Position numbers and translations under genes: made by a program. Below are positions 16,861-25,457 of a stretch of 64,000 bases of DNA, in pieces (within the stretch, counting starts at the first letter, position 1; the number at the start of each line of letters is the position of its first letter). The stretch is from Yoonia sp. SS1-5 (GTDB lineage: Bacteria > Pseudomonadota > Alphaproteobacteria > Rhodobacterales > Rhodobacteraceae). The notes under the pieces were generated by a model. That model was not told where the DNA came from and made no database searches. It saw only the letters and a list, made by a program, of their open reading frames with translations. Where the stretch lies: contig NZ_CP151764.2 of NCBI RefSeq assembly GCF_038443705.2, forward strand, positions 186,001 to 250,000. The letters run 5' to 3'.

Positions 16861-18040
16861 TGTAAAACACACGACTTGATCTGACATTTCTGCTCTTCTG
16901 GAGCGCAATCAAGGAGTGTCGATCAATGACAAGTATTCAAGAGAAGATCATCAAGCCGAAGCTGGGGCTGTTGGAACTGGCCAAACAGCTCGGAAGCGTG
17001 TCGCAGGCCTGCAAAGTGATGGGTTATTCGCGGGACAGCTTTTACCGGTTCAGAGAACTTTACGATCAGGGTGGCGAAGAAGCCCTGATGGATCTCAGCC
17101 GCCGCAAGCCGGTGATGAAAAACCGCGTGCCAGAACATGTCGAGAAGGCGGTCATCGAACTGGCCATCGACAACCCGGCTCTGGGTCAGAAACGGGCGTC
17201 GTGGGAGCTGCAGCAGAAAGGCATCATGGTGTCATCGTCGGGCGTCCGGTCGATCTGGCTGCGTAATGATCTGGAAACCATGAAAAAGCGCCTCAAGGCC
17301 CTGGAGGCCCGTGCCGCCCAAGAGGGTATCTTGCTCACCGAGGATCAGTTGGCCGCGCTGGAAAAAGCCAAGGCCAAGAAAGAAGCCCATGGCGAGATCG
17401 AGAGCCACCACCCTGGCTATCTGGGCAGCCAGGACACCTATTATGTGGGCACAATGAAGGGCGTCGGACGCATTTATCAACAGACCTTTGTCGATACCTA
17501 TGCCCGCGTGGCGATCTGCAAGCTCTACACTGAAAAGACGGCAATCACCGCGGCCGACTTGCTGAACGACCGCGTGATCCCGTTCTTTGCAGAGCATGAG
17601 ATCAGCCTGCTGCGCGTCCTGACAGACCGGGGCACGGAATACTGTGGCAAGGTCGAGAACCACGCCTACCAGCTTTATCTGGCCGTCGAGGACGTGGACC
17701 ACACCCGAACCAAGGCCAATTCTCCGCAAACAAACGGCATCTGCGAGCGGTTCCATCGCACCATCAAGGATGAGTTCTACGACATCGCATTCCGCAAGAA
17801 ACTGTATCGGTCAGTCGAAGAGTTGCAGGCCGATCTGGATGCGTGGCTGGCAAAGTACAACGAACAGCGGCCACATTCGGGACGTCACTGCTATGGCAAA
17901 ACACCTATGCAGACCTTCCGCGAAACGCTACACATCGCTGTCGAGAAGACGATCAAAACGCACGACCAATCGGACAGTGCGCAACCCGTTCTCAGCGTCG
18001 CAAGCTGAGATGTCCGTCAGATCAAGTCTGAAGTTTTACA
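16861..18040 (+). mobile_element. IS481-type insertion sequence, copy B
   Basis: 1180 bp with the same TGTAAAAC ends as copy A, inverted relative to it, flanked by its own 7-bp duplication AATGATG (16854-16860 and 18041-18047). The insertion interrupts the nuclease-like reading frame, which resumes on the far side in the same frame once one copy of the duplication is removed. Confidence 0.93.
16926..18008 (+). CDS. IS481-family transposase (copy B)
   Basis: 360 residues, identical in protein sequence to the copy A enzyme (14572-15654), with the same helix-turn-helix and DDE residues. Identity between the copies implies recent transposition or gene conversion. Confidence 0.95.
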   Translation: MTSIQEKIIKPKLGLLELAKQLGSVSQACKVMGYSRDSFYRFRELYDQGGEEALMDLSRRKPVMKNRVPEHVEKAVIELAIDNPALGQKRASWELQQKGIMVSSSGVRSIWLRNDLETMKKRLKALEARAAQEGILLTEDQLAALEKAKAKKEAHGEIESHHPGYLGSQDTYYVGTMKGVGRIYQQTFVDTYARVAICKLYTEKTAITAADLLNDRVIPFFAEHEISLLRVLTDRGTEYCGKVENHAYQLYLAVEDVDHTRTKANSPQTNGICERFHRTIKDEFYDIAFRKKLYRSVEELQADLDAWLAKYNEQRPHSGRHCYGKTPMQTFRETLHIAVEKTIKTHDQSDSAQPVLSVAS

Positions 18041-18047
18041 AATGATG

Positions 18048-18286
18048 ATGAAAAGCGATTGCTGGACTGCCACCAAGATCAAGCTCGTCGACAAACCCGA
18101 TCCCCTTAAGCCGCGCCAGCACCGCGTCGCTTCCAGTCTTCTTCTTCTGTTTGATGGAGGCGCCGGAGATGATCGGGAAAAACTCTTTTGGGACGATACC
18201 GCCCTTTGCGATCATTGCTGCGATGGCAGGTCCATATGTCGGACTTCCTTCCGTCAACGCACGATACTGTCCGTCGTCAGTGATTT
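18048..18286 (-). pseudogene. Nuclease-like gene, 5' fragment between two insertion sequences
   Basis: Open frame of about 79 codons (KITDDGQYRALTEG... to ...LDLGGSPAIAFH) that leads directly into the HHSSFHVDF start of the 15757-16853 fragment. It includes a basic run SIKQKKKTGSDAVLARLKG. Its own 5' end is cut by the IS3-family element at 18287. No start codon with a good ribosome site remains; a TTG at 18257 could initiate only an aberrant product. Confidence 0.65.
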
Positions 18287-18341
18287 TGGAACAGAAGTTT
18301 GCCGGAGCTAAGAGAGGATCTGGCGCATCTGTTTGTTTTGA

Positions 18342-19322
18342 TTATGCGGCAGATTTGCGGTGAAGCAAGCGCCGGTTTTCGATTGTCTTTCGTTTGATCC
18401 TTTCTCGTTGTTTCAGAATGGTCTGGCCACGTCCGAAGTAGACATCGGCAGGCGTGAGGTTCTGCAGGCTCTCGTGGTAGCGCCGGTGGTTATAATGATC
18501 GACAAAGGCACCGATCCTCTGTCTGAGATCGCCGGGCAGGTAGTAGTTTTCGAGCAGGATGCTGTTCTTCAGGATCTGGTGCCAACGTTCGATCTTGCCC
18601 TGGGTCTGCGGGTGATATGGCGCACCTCGAACATGTTCCATCTTCTGATCTTCAAGCCAATCAGCCAGGTCACCAGAGATGTAGCTCGACCCGTTATCCG
18701 AGAGCAGGCGCGGCTTGTGTAGCACCGTTGCCTGATCACACCCCGATGCCTGCAACGCCAAGTCGAGGGTGTCGGTCACATCTTCGGTCTTCATCGTCGT
18801 GCAGAGCTTCCAGGCGATAATGTATCGGCTGTAATCGTCGAGGATTGTTGAGAGATAGAACCAGCCCCAGCCGATGACCTTGAGGTATGTAAAGTCCGTC
18901 TGCCAGAGCTCGTTAGGACGCGTGGTCTTGTCCTTGAACTCATCAGCGGCGGACAGAACGACATAGGCCGGACTGGTGATCAGGTCATAAGACTTGAGAA
19001 TGCGATAGACGGAAGCCTCTGATACAAAATACTTTTCCGTGTCAGTGAACTGAACGGCCAACTCGCGCGGCGACAGCTCGCTTTCCTTCAAAGCCAAATC
19101 TTTGATCTTCTCGCGCACCGGTTCGGGAATACGGTTCCAGACGCGGGATGGCCTCGGGCTGCAATCCTCAAGTGCTTCGGGACCGCCGACCAGATAGCGG
19201 TCGTACCAGCGGTAGAAAGTGGTTCTGGGAATGCCGAGCTTATCCAGCGTGCGCTTCGTTGGCAGGTGCGAGCCTTCGACAAGACGGATGATCTCCAGCT
19301 TTTCGGATGCGGGGTATCTCAT
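18342..19322 (-). CDS. IS3-family transposase OrfB (DDE integrase core)
   Basis: 326 residues. The catalytic triad is visible: Asp in ELWQTDFTYLKV, Asp in RLLSDNGSSYIS, Glu in TQGKIERWHQIL. The C-terminal YNHRRYHESLQNLTPADVYFGR is typical of the family. Its ATG overlaps the orfA stop (ATGA). Upstream of that ATG the frame is also open back to a run of seven A residues, allowing an OrfAB fusion by slippage. Confidence 0.93.
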   Translation of the reverse strand: MRYPASEKLEIIRLVEGSHLPTKRTLDKLGIPRTTFYRWYDRYLVGGPEALEDCSPRPSRVWNRIPEPVREKIKDLALKESELSPRELAVQFTDTEKYFVSEASVYRILKSYDLITSPAYVVLSAADEFKDKTTRPNELWQTDFTYLKVIGWGWFYLSTILDDYSRYIIAWKLCTTMKTEDVTDTLDLALQASGCDQATVLHKPRLLSDNGSSYISGDLADWLEDQKMEHVRGAPYHPQTQGKIERWHQILKNSILLENYYLPGDLRQRIGAFVDHYNHRRYHESLQNLTPADVYFGRGQTILKQRERIKRKTIENRRLLHRKSAA

Positions 19323-19699
19323 TCGTCGTCCTCCCCATCTGCGATCATGCTTTTTTTGAGCAGTCGAAGTTCCAAGGCCTGTTCAGCGACGACCTCTTTC
19401 AAATCGCGGGATTCCCGACGAAGGTCTTTGACTTCGGTCGAAGTCGCAGCACGGGCCGTGTCGCCTGCCAGGCGCTTCTTGCCAGCCTCTAGGAACTCTT
19501 TTGACCAGCTATAGTACAGGCTCTGAGCAATGCCCTCGCGGCGGCACAGCTCCGCGATGCTGTCTTCGCCCTTCAGGCCGTCCAGCACGATCCTGATCTT
19601 CTCTTCGGCAGAATACTGTTTGCGCGTCGCACGGCGGATGTCCTTAACAACCTTCTCACCGTGGCTCTTACGTGTTCCGGGTTTCTGTCTCATCTCCAC
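19319..19699 (-). CDS. IS3-family transposase OrfA (helix-turn-helix)
   Basis: 126 residues. Contains the helix-turn-helix (RKQYSAEEKIRIVLDGLKGEDSIAELCRREGIAQSLYYSWSKEFLEAGKKRL) and a C-terminal leucine-rich coiled coil (DLRRESRDLKEVVAEQALELRLLKKSM), as in the IS3-family OrfA. Seven A residues at 19351-19357 (complement strand) precede the stop and could allow a -1 shift into the OrfB frame. Confidence 0.92.
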   Translation of the reverse strand: MEMRQKPGTRKSHGEKVVKDIRRATRKQYSAEEKIRIVLDGLKGEDSIAELCRREGIAQSLYYSWSKEFLEAGKKRLAGDTARAATSTEVKDLRRESRDLKEVVAEQALELRLLKKSMIADGEDDE

Positions 19700-19891
19700 T
19701 CCTTGGTGGTTACGATGTGCCAGAAACCCTCTCTTATCAAATCGACCTAGACTGTCCCATTGGTGCTGACGTCAGACAAGCTATTTTTCTACTTTTTGGG
19801 AAATAACTCATAAAAACAACTGTTTATGATCTGTTCATTGGACATTTTTGATAGGTTGTACAGCCGTCATTGAGGAATCTGCGACAGGGTT

Positions 19892-19931
19892 GTTGACAAG
19901 TGGTTGATGCTTAGTGATAGTATTTACTATC
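19892..19931 (+). promoter_or_regulatory. Promoter with 16-bp palindromic operator (site 1), upstream of the cytochrome/oxidase operon
   Basis: TTGACA is followed 17-19 bases later by a -10-like GATAGTAT that lies inside the perfect dyad GATAGTATTTACTATC (19916-19931), 16 bases before the cytochrome ATG. The complement of this dyad is GATAGTAAATACTATC, identical to the site at 29361, and nearly the same sequence occurs at 30107. The overlap of operator and -10 suits a repressor; the TetR protein at 29422-30033 is the obvious candidate. Confidence 0.72.
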
Positions 19932-19947
19932 TTATCTGGAGGGCATC

Positions 19948-20346
19948 ATGAAAACTTCATATTTGTTCGGAATTGGCGCCGCTGCTGCCCTTGTCGTTGG
20001 ATCAGTTGCGTGGAACGCGCTGCAAGAGAACGCAGCTTCCGCTCCAGCACCGCCCACTCTGGACCAGATAGCATTTGCAGAGACTGCAACGCCCTCTGAT
20101 GCTGAGCTGGCGGCGGTCTATGACCGATCCTGCCGCGCGTGTCATGCGTTGGACGGGGGCGGGGCGCCGCTGACAGGCCATGCAGCAGATTGGCGCGCCC
20201 GCGCTGAAGAGCGCGGTGGACTGCGGGCACTGACCGTATCCGCCATAGAAGGTTACGAAAACATGCCCGGTATGGGTCTGTGCAATGACTGCTCAGAGGG
20301 TCAGATCGTTGACCTTATCGAATTCATGATCGGGGAGGAACTCTGA
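19948..20346 (+). CDS. c-type cytochrome, cytochrome c5-like
   Basis: 132 residues. An N-terminal hydrophobic signal or anchor (residues 4-24) exports it to the periplasm. Haem attachment motif CRACH at 62-66; candidate axial Met at 106 or 109 (MPGMG). A second cysteine pair CNDC (112-115) close to the Met is the mark of the cytochrome c5 group. The stop overlaps the ATG of the next gene (TGATG), so it is co-translated with the Tat-exported flavoprotein and is its probable electron acceptor. First gene of a rightward operon under operator site 1. Confidence 0.9.
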   Translation: MKTSYLFGIGAAAALVVGSVAWNALQENAASAPAPPTLDQIAFAETATPSDAELAAVYDRSCRACHALDGGGAPLTGHAADWRARAEERGGLRALTVSAIEGYENMPGMGLCNDCSEGQIVDLIEFMIGEEL

Positions 20347-21770
20347 TGCGTATGTCACGGCGTACTGTTTTGAAGACGAGCGCTGCCGTTGGTGTCGCGG
20401 CTGCGATCCCCGGTGTACCGTATGTGAGATGGTCTACGCATGATCGTGAACGCACGGAGTATCAAGAGTCGGCGCAGAGGCTTAATGATCCAGCCAAATG
20501 GCACAATTGGTCAGGCGTTGAAAGCGCCACGCCGGAAGCGATCACAGTGCCGGAGAATGAGGCCGAATTGGCGGACCTGCTCGCCAATGGTGGCGGCAAG
20601 ATCCGGCCAGTCGGAACCGGTCATTCCTTCACGGGATTGGTGCCAACAAATGGAAAGATCGTCGACCTGGCCAAGTTTGCAGGACTCGTTGAGACAGATC
20701 CGGAGCAAATGACCGCACGCATATGGGCAGGAACGCGACTGCGCCGAGGCGCGGGCTTACTCGCAGAAAAGGGGCTTGGACTGCACAATCTGCCCGACAT
20801 TGATGTGCAAACCTTTGCTGGATCCTTTTCGACGGCAACGCATGGGACCGGCGCAAACCTTCCGGCGATCCATGACCATGTGATCGGGATGCGTCTTGTC
20901 ACACCTTCCGGCGACGTGCGCGACCTGACCGCCACAAATGACCCCGACCTCTTTGCTGCGGCCAAAGTATCTCTTGGTGCGTTGGGGATCATTACCCAAT
21001 ACACGCTCCAGCTCCGGGAAAACTACAATCTCAACCGAAAACTCTATATCCGACCGATGGCGGACATTTTTGACGGCGCCGAGGAAAAGTTCAGCGCACA
21101 TAGGCACTACGAGTTTTTCTACGGACCATCATCACCGTTGGGCTTGGAGGTTGTTCATGACGAGTATCAAGGCGAACCCTACGGTCTGACTGAGACCGAA
21201 GACAGCAACGAGTTGCTCGATGCGTTGGAAGGCATTCGCAACCATTTGGGTTGGTTCCCCTGGCTCCGCCGGCAGACTGTGAATGCGCTCTTCCCACAAG
21301 GTGAAATGGAAGATGTGGGCGACCAATACTGGCGGATGCTGACATCCTCACGGCCGTTCAAATTCAATGAAATGGAATATCACCTGCCCGCCGAGGACGG
21401 GATCAAAGCGGCGCGGGAGATTGCTGTGATCCTCGACAGCAACCCCAACAATTTCTATCCGATGGAAGTCCGCAAGATCGCGGAAGACGACGCGTGGCTT
21501 AGTCCATTCAACGGTGGGCCACGTGTTTCGATCGCTGTCCACGCCGCCCATACGGAAAGCTACGCGCATTTCTTCAAGGACATCGAACCTGTCTTTCAAA
21601 AATATGGTGGCCGTCCTCATTGGGGCAAATTGCACTCGCTCACCGCGACTGACCTCAAAGCGCTTTACCCTCGGTTTGATGACTTCATTGCGCTCAGGCA
21701 AGAGCTTGATCCAACCGGGCGGATGCTAAACCCCCATCTTTCAGCGCTTTTCGAAGACCAGACCTCCTGA
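20346..21770 (+). CDS. Tat-exported FAD-linked oxidoreductase, D-arabinono-1,4-lactone oxidase family
   Basis: 474 residues. It starts with a twin-arginine signal (SRRTVLK at 4-10 followed by an Ala/Val-rich stretch), so the folded flavoprotein is sent to the periplasm. The FAD_binding_4 domain contains GTGHSFTGL (90-98), whose histidine 93 is the usual covalent FAD site in this family. The C-terminal ALO domain carries RPHWGK at 423-428. Relatives oxidise aldonolactones or alditols with oxygen. Here the coupled cytochrome c5 suggests a dehydrogenase passing electrons to the respiratory chain. Substrate unknown; the catabolic context suggests an alcohol or lactone entering the same pathway. 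Confidence 0.85.
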   Translation: MRMSRRTVLKTSAAVGVAAAIPGVPYVRWSTHDRERTEYQESAQRLNDPAKWHNWSGVESATPEAITVPENEAELADLLANGGGKIRPVGTGHSFTGLVPTNGKIVDLAKFAGLVETDPEQMTARIWAGTRLRRGAGLLAEKGLGLHNLPDIDVQTFAGSFSTATHGTGANLPAIHDHVIGMRLVTPSGDVRDLTATNDPDLFAAAKVSLGALGIITQYTLQLRENYNLNRKLYIRPMADIFDGAEEKFSAHRHYEFFYGPSSPLGLEVVHDEYQGEPYGLTETEDSNELLDALEGIRNHLGWFPWLRRQTVNALFPQGEMEDVGDQYWRMLTSSRPFKFNEMEYHLPAEDGIKAAREIAVILDSNPNNFYPMEVRKIAEDDAWLSPFNGGPRVSIAVHAAHTESYAHFFKDIEPVFQKYGGRPHWGKLHSLTATDLKALYPRFDDFIALRQELDPTGRMLNPHLSALFEDQTS

Positions 21771-21861
21771 GGATCTGACACAGGTTCACTTGCGCACAAC
21801 GCGTTCCGGCCAGGGCAGGGGGCCTGCTCTTTCGACAAATTCACGAACAGTGGGGCACACC

Positions 21862-23028
21862 ATGTTTTTCGCCATCCTCATGCTGACGCTGCCAGCCGCA
21901 CTCATCTTTCTTGCACAAAGGATTCCTGCATTAGACCGCCTCGGTGTCGTCATGCTCACCTTTGGTTTGGGATTTCTGATTGCGATCTTTGCTGGCGACA
22001 AGCTTGCGGAGGTCCGAGACATTCAAGGAACTCTGTCAGAAGTCAGCGTGGCGCTTGGCCTGCCATTGATCATCTTTTCGACAAATGTGTTGATGGCACT
22101 GCGGCGATCCAAGGGCGCCCTGCTGGCCATGGGATTTGCAATGGTGTCCGTCTGCGTTGCCAGTTTTCTGGGCGCGCTTGTCTTTGCCGGCAGCGTGTCG
22201 GAGGTCTGGCAAGTTTCGGGCATGGCGGTCGGTGCCTATACTGGCAGCGGGGTGAATTTGAGCGCGGTAAAGGCGGCAATAGACGGTAGTGAAGACATTT
22301 TCCTCAAGATGATAACCTATGATCTTGTTTTTTCGGCAATCTACATGCTGGTTATTCTCAGCGTCGGCCAACGTCTGGCCGGTTTGGTGCTAAGACCATA
22401 TGCGCCAGTCGCCGTCGGCGGTTCCGATACATCCAAAGAGTTCGAGCATCTATCCGATGAAAGTGCCGCAGGTTACAATCGCCTGATCAATCGCAAAAAT
22501 ATTGCCGGTACGTTGTTGGTCCTTATTGCCTCCGGGGTTGCGGTTGGCATTGCCGTCGCTTTGGCCGGTTTTGCGCCGCGGGCTTATGAATCCCTGTTCA
22601 TCATCCTTGGCCTCACCAGTCTGGGTATTGTTGGGTCCTTCATCGGGCCGCTGCATCGCGTTTCGACGAGCTTCCATCTGGGGATGTATCTTATCTTGGT
22701 GTTTTGCCTGACAACAGCAACGATGCTCGATACGTCCATTTTTACCGATATGGATTGGGCGCTCGGAGGTTACTTCGCAGCAATCTTGATTGGTGCAATG
22801 ATCCTCCAGATCGTCCTATGTCGTCTCTTCGATATTGATCGCGACACCTATCTTATCGCGTCGGGTGCCTCGATTATGTCGGTACCCTTCATTCCGGTGA
22901 TCGCTGGCGCGCTGAAAAATCGTGACCTCCTTATCCCAGGTATGGCCATTGCTGTGCTTGGGTATGCCCTAGGAAACTATCTGGGCGTTGTAGTGGCCTT
23001 GGCGACGCGATCCATGATCGGACAATGA
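21862..23028 (+). CDS. DUF819 family integral membrane protein
   Basis: 388 residues from ATG 21862 (MFFAILMLTLPAALIF). An upstream in-frame TTG would add 24 hydrophilic residues before the first membrane helix and is less likely. About ten hydrophobic segments are separated by one long hydrophilic loop near the middle (GGSDTSKEFEHLSDESAAGYNRLINRKN). The pattern fits the DUF819 (YjcL-like) family, thought to be transporters but with no established substrate. It is third in the operon with the cytochrome and flavoprotein, so it may carry a substrate or product of that pathway. Its stop overlaps the next start by 4 bases. Confidence 0.8.
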   Translation: MFFAILMLTLPAALIFLAQRIPALDRLGVVMLTFGLGFLIAIFAGDKLAEVRDIQGTLSEVSVALGLPLIIFSTNVLMALRRSKGALLAMGFAMVSVCVASFLGALVFAGSVSEVWQVSGMAVGAYTGSGVNLSAVKAAIDGSEDIFLKMITYDLVFSAIYMLVILSVGQRLAGLVLRPYAPVAVGGSDTSKEFEHLSDESAAGYNRLINRKNIAGTLLVLIASGVAVGIAVALAGFAPRAYESLFIILGLTSLGIVGSFIGPLHRVSTSFHLGMYLILVFCLTTATMLDTSIFTDMDWALGGYFAAILIGAMILQIVLCRLFDIDRDTYLIASGASIMSVPFIPVIAGALKNRDLLIPGMAIAVLGYALGNYLGVVVALATRSMIGQ

Positions 23029-23765
23029 TACGCAATTTTTGGTATTCTGGTTTCATGCTTTTGAAAACCTGCGCGCTTGGATTCATCATCGTGCCACAAG
23101 CAGCATGGGTGGCCGCCCGTGCGGCACGGCTACCCGAAGCGTCTGGAGAACGGACCGGCGCATCTGGAACCGGGCCAGCCTTGAGCGTGATGACACTTGG
23201 TGACAGTTCGGCGGCTGGTGTCGGCGTGGAACATCAACGCGACGCACTGGGCGGGCGACTGGCCGCAGAACTGGCAAAGCGTTTCACTGTGAGGTGGGAT
23301 ATCGTCGCAAAGTCAGGTGGCACCGTGCGGAGTACAACCAAAATCCTGCGCTCCATACCCCCGCGGAAGATTGACTTCGTGCTGATTGCTTTGGGTGTGA
23401 ACGACAGCAAGAACGGCGTCTCACTCAGAAAGTGGCAGACCGGTTACCGCAAATTGTTGGATGAGATTTCGGACAAGTTTGATGCGCCGCAGATCTGTGC
23501 CTCAGGTCTACCACCTGTTCGGCATTTCCCGATCCTTCCGCGACCGCTCCGCACCGTTCTGGGGGATCGGGCCGAACTGTTCGATGTGCATCTTCGTCAA
23601 ATTGTATCGACGCGCGCGAACACACACTATATTCCGATTGATTTCACGCTTGATACGACCAAGATGGCACGTGACGGCTTTCATCCCGGCCCTGAGATTT
23701 ATGCGCAATGGGCGAGGCTGGCATCCGATGTATTCGAAACCAGCCTCGGCGATCAGTTGCCCTGA
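23025..23765 (+). CDS. SGNH/GDSL-type esterase
   Basis: 246 residues with a hydrophobic N-terminal segment (residues 11-30) acting as signal or anchor. The SGNH blocks are clear: GDSSAAGVG with nucleophile Ser61 (block I), GVND at 124-127 (block III, oxyanion Asn), and DGFHPGPEIY with Asp217 and His220 (block V). It should hydrolyse an ester or thioester outside the cytoplasm. Its start overlaps the DUF819 stop (ATGA), and its 3' end overlaps the convergent acyl-CoA ligase gene by 13 bases. Last gene of the operon under operator site 1. Confidence 0.87.
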   Translation: MIRNFWYSGFMLLKTCALGFIIVPQAAWVAARAARLPEASGERTGASGTGPALSVMTLGDSSAAGVGVEHQRDALGGRLAAELAKRFTVRWDIVAKSGGTVRSTTKILRSIPPRKIDFVLIALGVNDSKNGVSLRKWQTGYRKLLDEISDKFDAPQICASGLPPVRHFPILPRPLRTVLGDRAELFDVHLRQIVSTRANTHYIPIDFTLDTTKMARDGFHPGPEIYAQWARLASDVFETSLGDQLP

Positions 23766-25423
23766 GAGACATGCGCGGACATGCCTCTCAACTCTTTGCG
23801 CAAGACCTTTCCGATGTTTGACTTCGGCAGGTCGGGAACAATCCGAATTTCGCTCGGAACCTTGTAAGGCGTGAGGTGGGTTCGGCAATGTGCCTGGATT
23901 TGCTCTGCGGAGACGTTTGATGTCTGCAATACAACGTAGAGACAGACCGACTCACCGGTTTTCTCGTGAGGGATGCCCACCGCCGCGCATTCGGCGATTT
24001 CAGGCATCAAGGCTGCAGCGTTTTCCACCTCAGCAGGATAGACGTTGAACCCTGACACGATCACGATATCCTTTTTTCTGTCAACGATCCTCAGAATGCC
24101 GTTTTCGTCTTGTGTCGCGATATCGCCTGTACGCAACCACCCATCCGAAGTCAGCGTCTCTGCCGTGATTTCAGGTTTGTTCCAATACCCTTGCATCACC
24201 TGTGGACCCCGAACCCAGAGCTCGCCCGCTTCGCCCGGCGCAGCGACCGCGTCATCCTCATCACGCAGGCTTATCTCTGTTCCGGGGATCGGTTTGCCAA
24301 TGGACCCGATCACTTCCTGGCCTGGCAAGTTCGCCGCCACCAAGGGCGATGTTTCGGACAAACCGTAGCCCTCAGTCGCTGTGCATCCCGTGGTCTGACG
24401 CCAACGATCCGCCACATCTTGCGTCATTGCGGCCCCGCCTGTGATCGTGAGAGATAACGCATCGAAATTGAGGTCCCGAAAACCCTTGTCGTTCATCAAG
24501 GCCACCATGAGCGTATTGATGCAGACCATCCCGGAAAATCGCGTGGTTTTCAGCGTCTTTACGAATCCGGGAATGTCACGCGGATTGGGGATCAGGACGC
24601 TTTGACCACCCAGGGCTGTCAACAAGCCATTGTGCACAAAGAATGCCAGGATGTGATAAAGTGGCAAAGGAGCGATCCAGCACTCGGACCCCTCGTTGAT
24701 ACACCCGTCCAGATGTTCCAGGGTTTGTGTGATGTTGGCCATAAGATTGGCATTGGTGAGGATTGCAGCCTTTGGCAGACCCGTCGTCCCACCCGTATAT
24801 TGAAGCAACAGGGTATCATCGGGTGCCCCGGGATGGACTATCGCCAGATTGCGGTGCCCGATCGCCATGGCGGCGCGGAAGGAAATGGCGCTGTCGATCT
24901 GATAGTCTGGCACCATCTTTTTGACGTGACGCACGACCGCGTTGATCAGAACTCTCTTTGCGGGCGGGTGAAGATCTGCGAGCTCTGTCACAACGACCGT
25001 GTCGATTGGTTCCTCCCTCAGCGCCTCGGCCGCCACATGAGCGACATTGGCGAGCGTCACGAGCGCTTTGGGTTTGCTGTCTCTCAGGATGTGGACAAGC
25101 TCCGTCTTTGTATAAAGCGGGTTGAGGTTCACAATGGTTAGGCCGGCCTGCAATGCACCCAGCATTGCGACAGGATACTGGAGAACATTCGGCAATTGGA
25201 CCGCGATGCGGTCCCCCGGCTTCAATCCCCGCGATTGCAGAAAACCGCAAAAGGCGCGGGCAGCATTGTCGGTCTCACGATAGCTAAAGCTTACGCCCAT
25301 ACAGCTAAACGCGGTCTGGTCTGGCCACTTCTGTACAGCACGTAGAAACAGCTCATAAAGTGATGCGCAACTTGCGACTTCGGTAGATGCGTTCGTGATT
25401 GATGGGTGTGTATGTGCGTTCAT
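23753..25423 (-). CDS. fadD: Long-chain fatty acid/acyl-CoA ligase (FadD-like, AMP-forming)
   Basis: 556 residues, the normal length for the family. Adenylate-forming enzyme that activates a carboxylic acid to its CoA thioester. It shows the P-loop-like motif YTGGTTGLPK (209-218), the EGYGLSETSP segment, the GWLRTGDIATQDENGILRIVDRKKDIVIVSGFNVYP region and the C-terminal lysine segment KSNIGKVLRKELR. It is last in a leftward operon with an aldehyde dehydrogenase, alpha/beta hydrolase and a PLP-fold protein, and probably activates the acid made by the dehydrogenase. The start has a good GGGAGG site. The acid could be fatty or aryl-alkanoic. Confidence 0.9.
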   Translation of the reverse strand: MNAHTHPSITNASTEVASCASLYELFLRAVQKWPDQTAFSCMGVSFSYRETDNAARAFCGFLQSRGLKPGDRIAVQLPNVLQYPVAMLGALQAGLTIVNLNPLYTKTELVHILRDSKPKALVTLANVAHVAAEALREEPIDTVVVTELADLHPPAKRVLINAVVRHVKKMVPDYQIDSAISFRAAMAIGHRNLAIVHPGAPDDTLLLQYTGGTTGLPKAAILTNANLMANITQTLEHLDGCINEGSECWIAPLPLYHILAFFVHNGLLTALGGQSVLIPNPRDIPGFVKTLKTTRFSGMVCINTLMVALMNDKGFRDLNFDALSLTITGGAAMTQDVADRWRQTTGCTATEGYGLSETSPLVAANLPGQEVIGSIGKPIPGTEISLRDEDDAVAAPGEAGELWVRGPQVMQGYWNKPEITAETLTSDGWLRTGDIATQDENGILRIVDRKKDIVIVSGFNVYPAEVENAAALMPEIAECAAVGIPHEKTGESVCLYVVLQTSNVSAEQIQAHCRTHLTPYKVPSEIRIVPDLPKSNIGKVLRKELRGMSAHVSQGN

Positions 25424-25457
25424 TGAAAATTCCTCCCGTTTTTCAATTCGGATGACA

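Larger units (their letters stand above)
18287..19759 (-). mobile_element. IS3-family insertion sequence
   Basis: About 1473 bp with two overlapping transposase genes. Ends are TGGAACAG at the left and, on the complement, TGGGACAG at the right, giving the TG...CA termini of the family. A further shared block TAAGAGAGG lies about 22 bases inside each end. No clean target duplication is visible (TTT on the left, TTG on the right), so a few bases of uncertainty remain at each end. Confidence 0.82.

Noticed and set aside
16854-16908. Start of the 383-residue nuclease-like frame at 16908 inside the IS end
   Set aside because: The first 15-20 residues are IS sequence; the true 5' part lies beyond the element at 18048-18286.
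14533-18047. Interpretation of the two IS481 copies as one composite transposon
   Set aside because: Each copy has its own different 7-bp target duplication, so they inserted separately; joint movement is possible but not shown.
18287-19759. Ends of the IS3-family element at the inner TAAGAGAGG blocks (18309-19736)
   Set aside because: The inverted repeat extends further out to TGGAACAG/TGGGACAG, which gives the TG...CA termini typical of the family.
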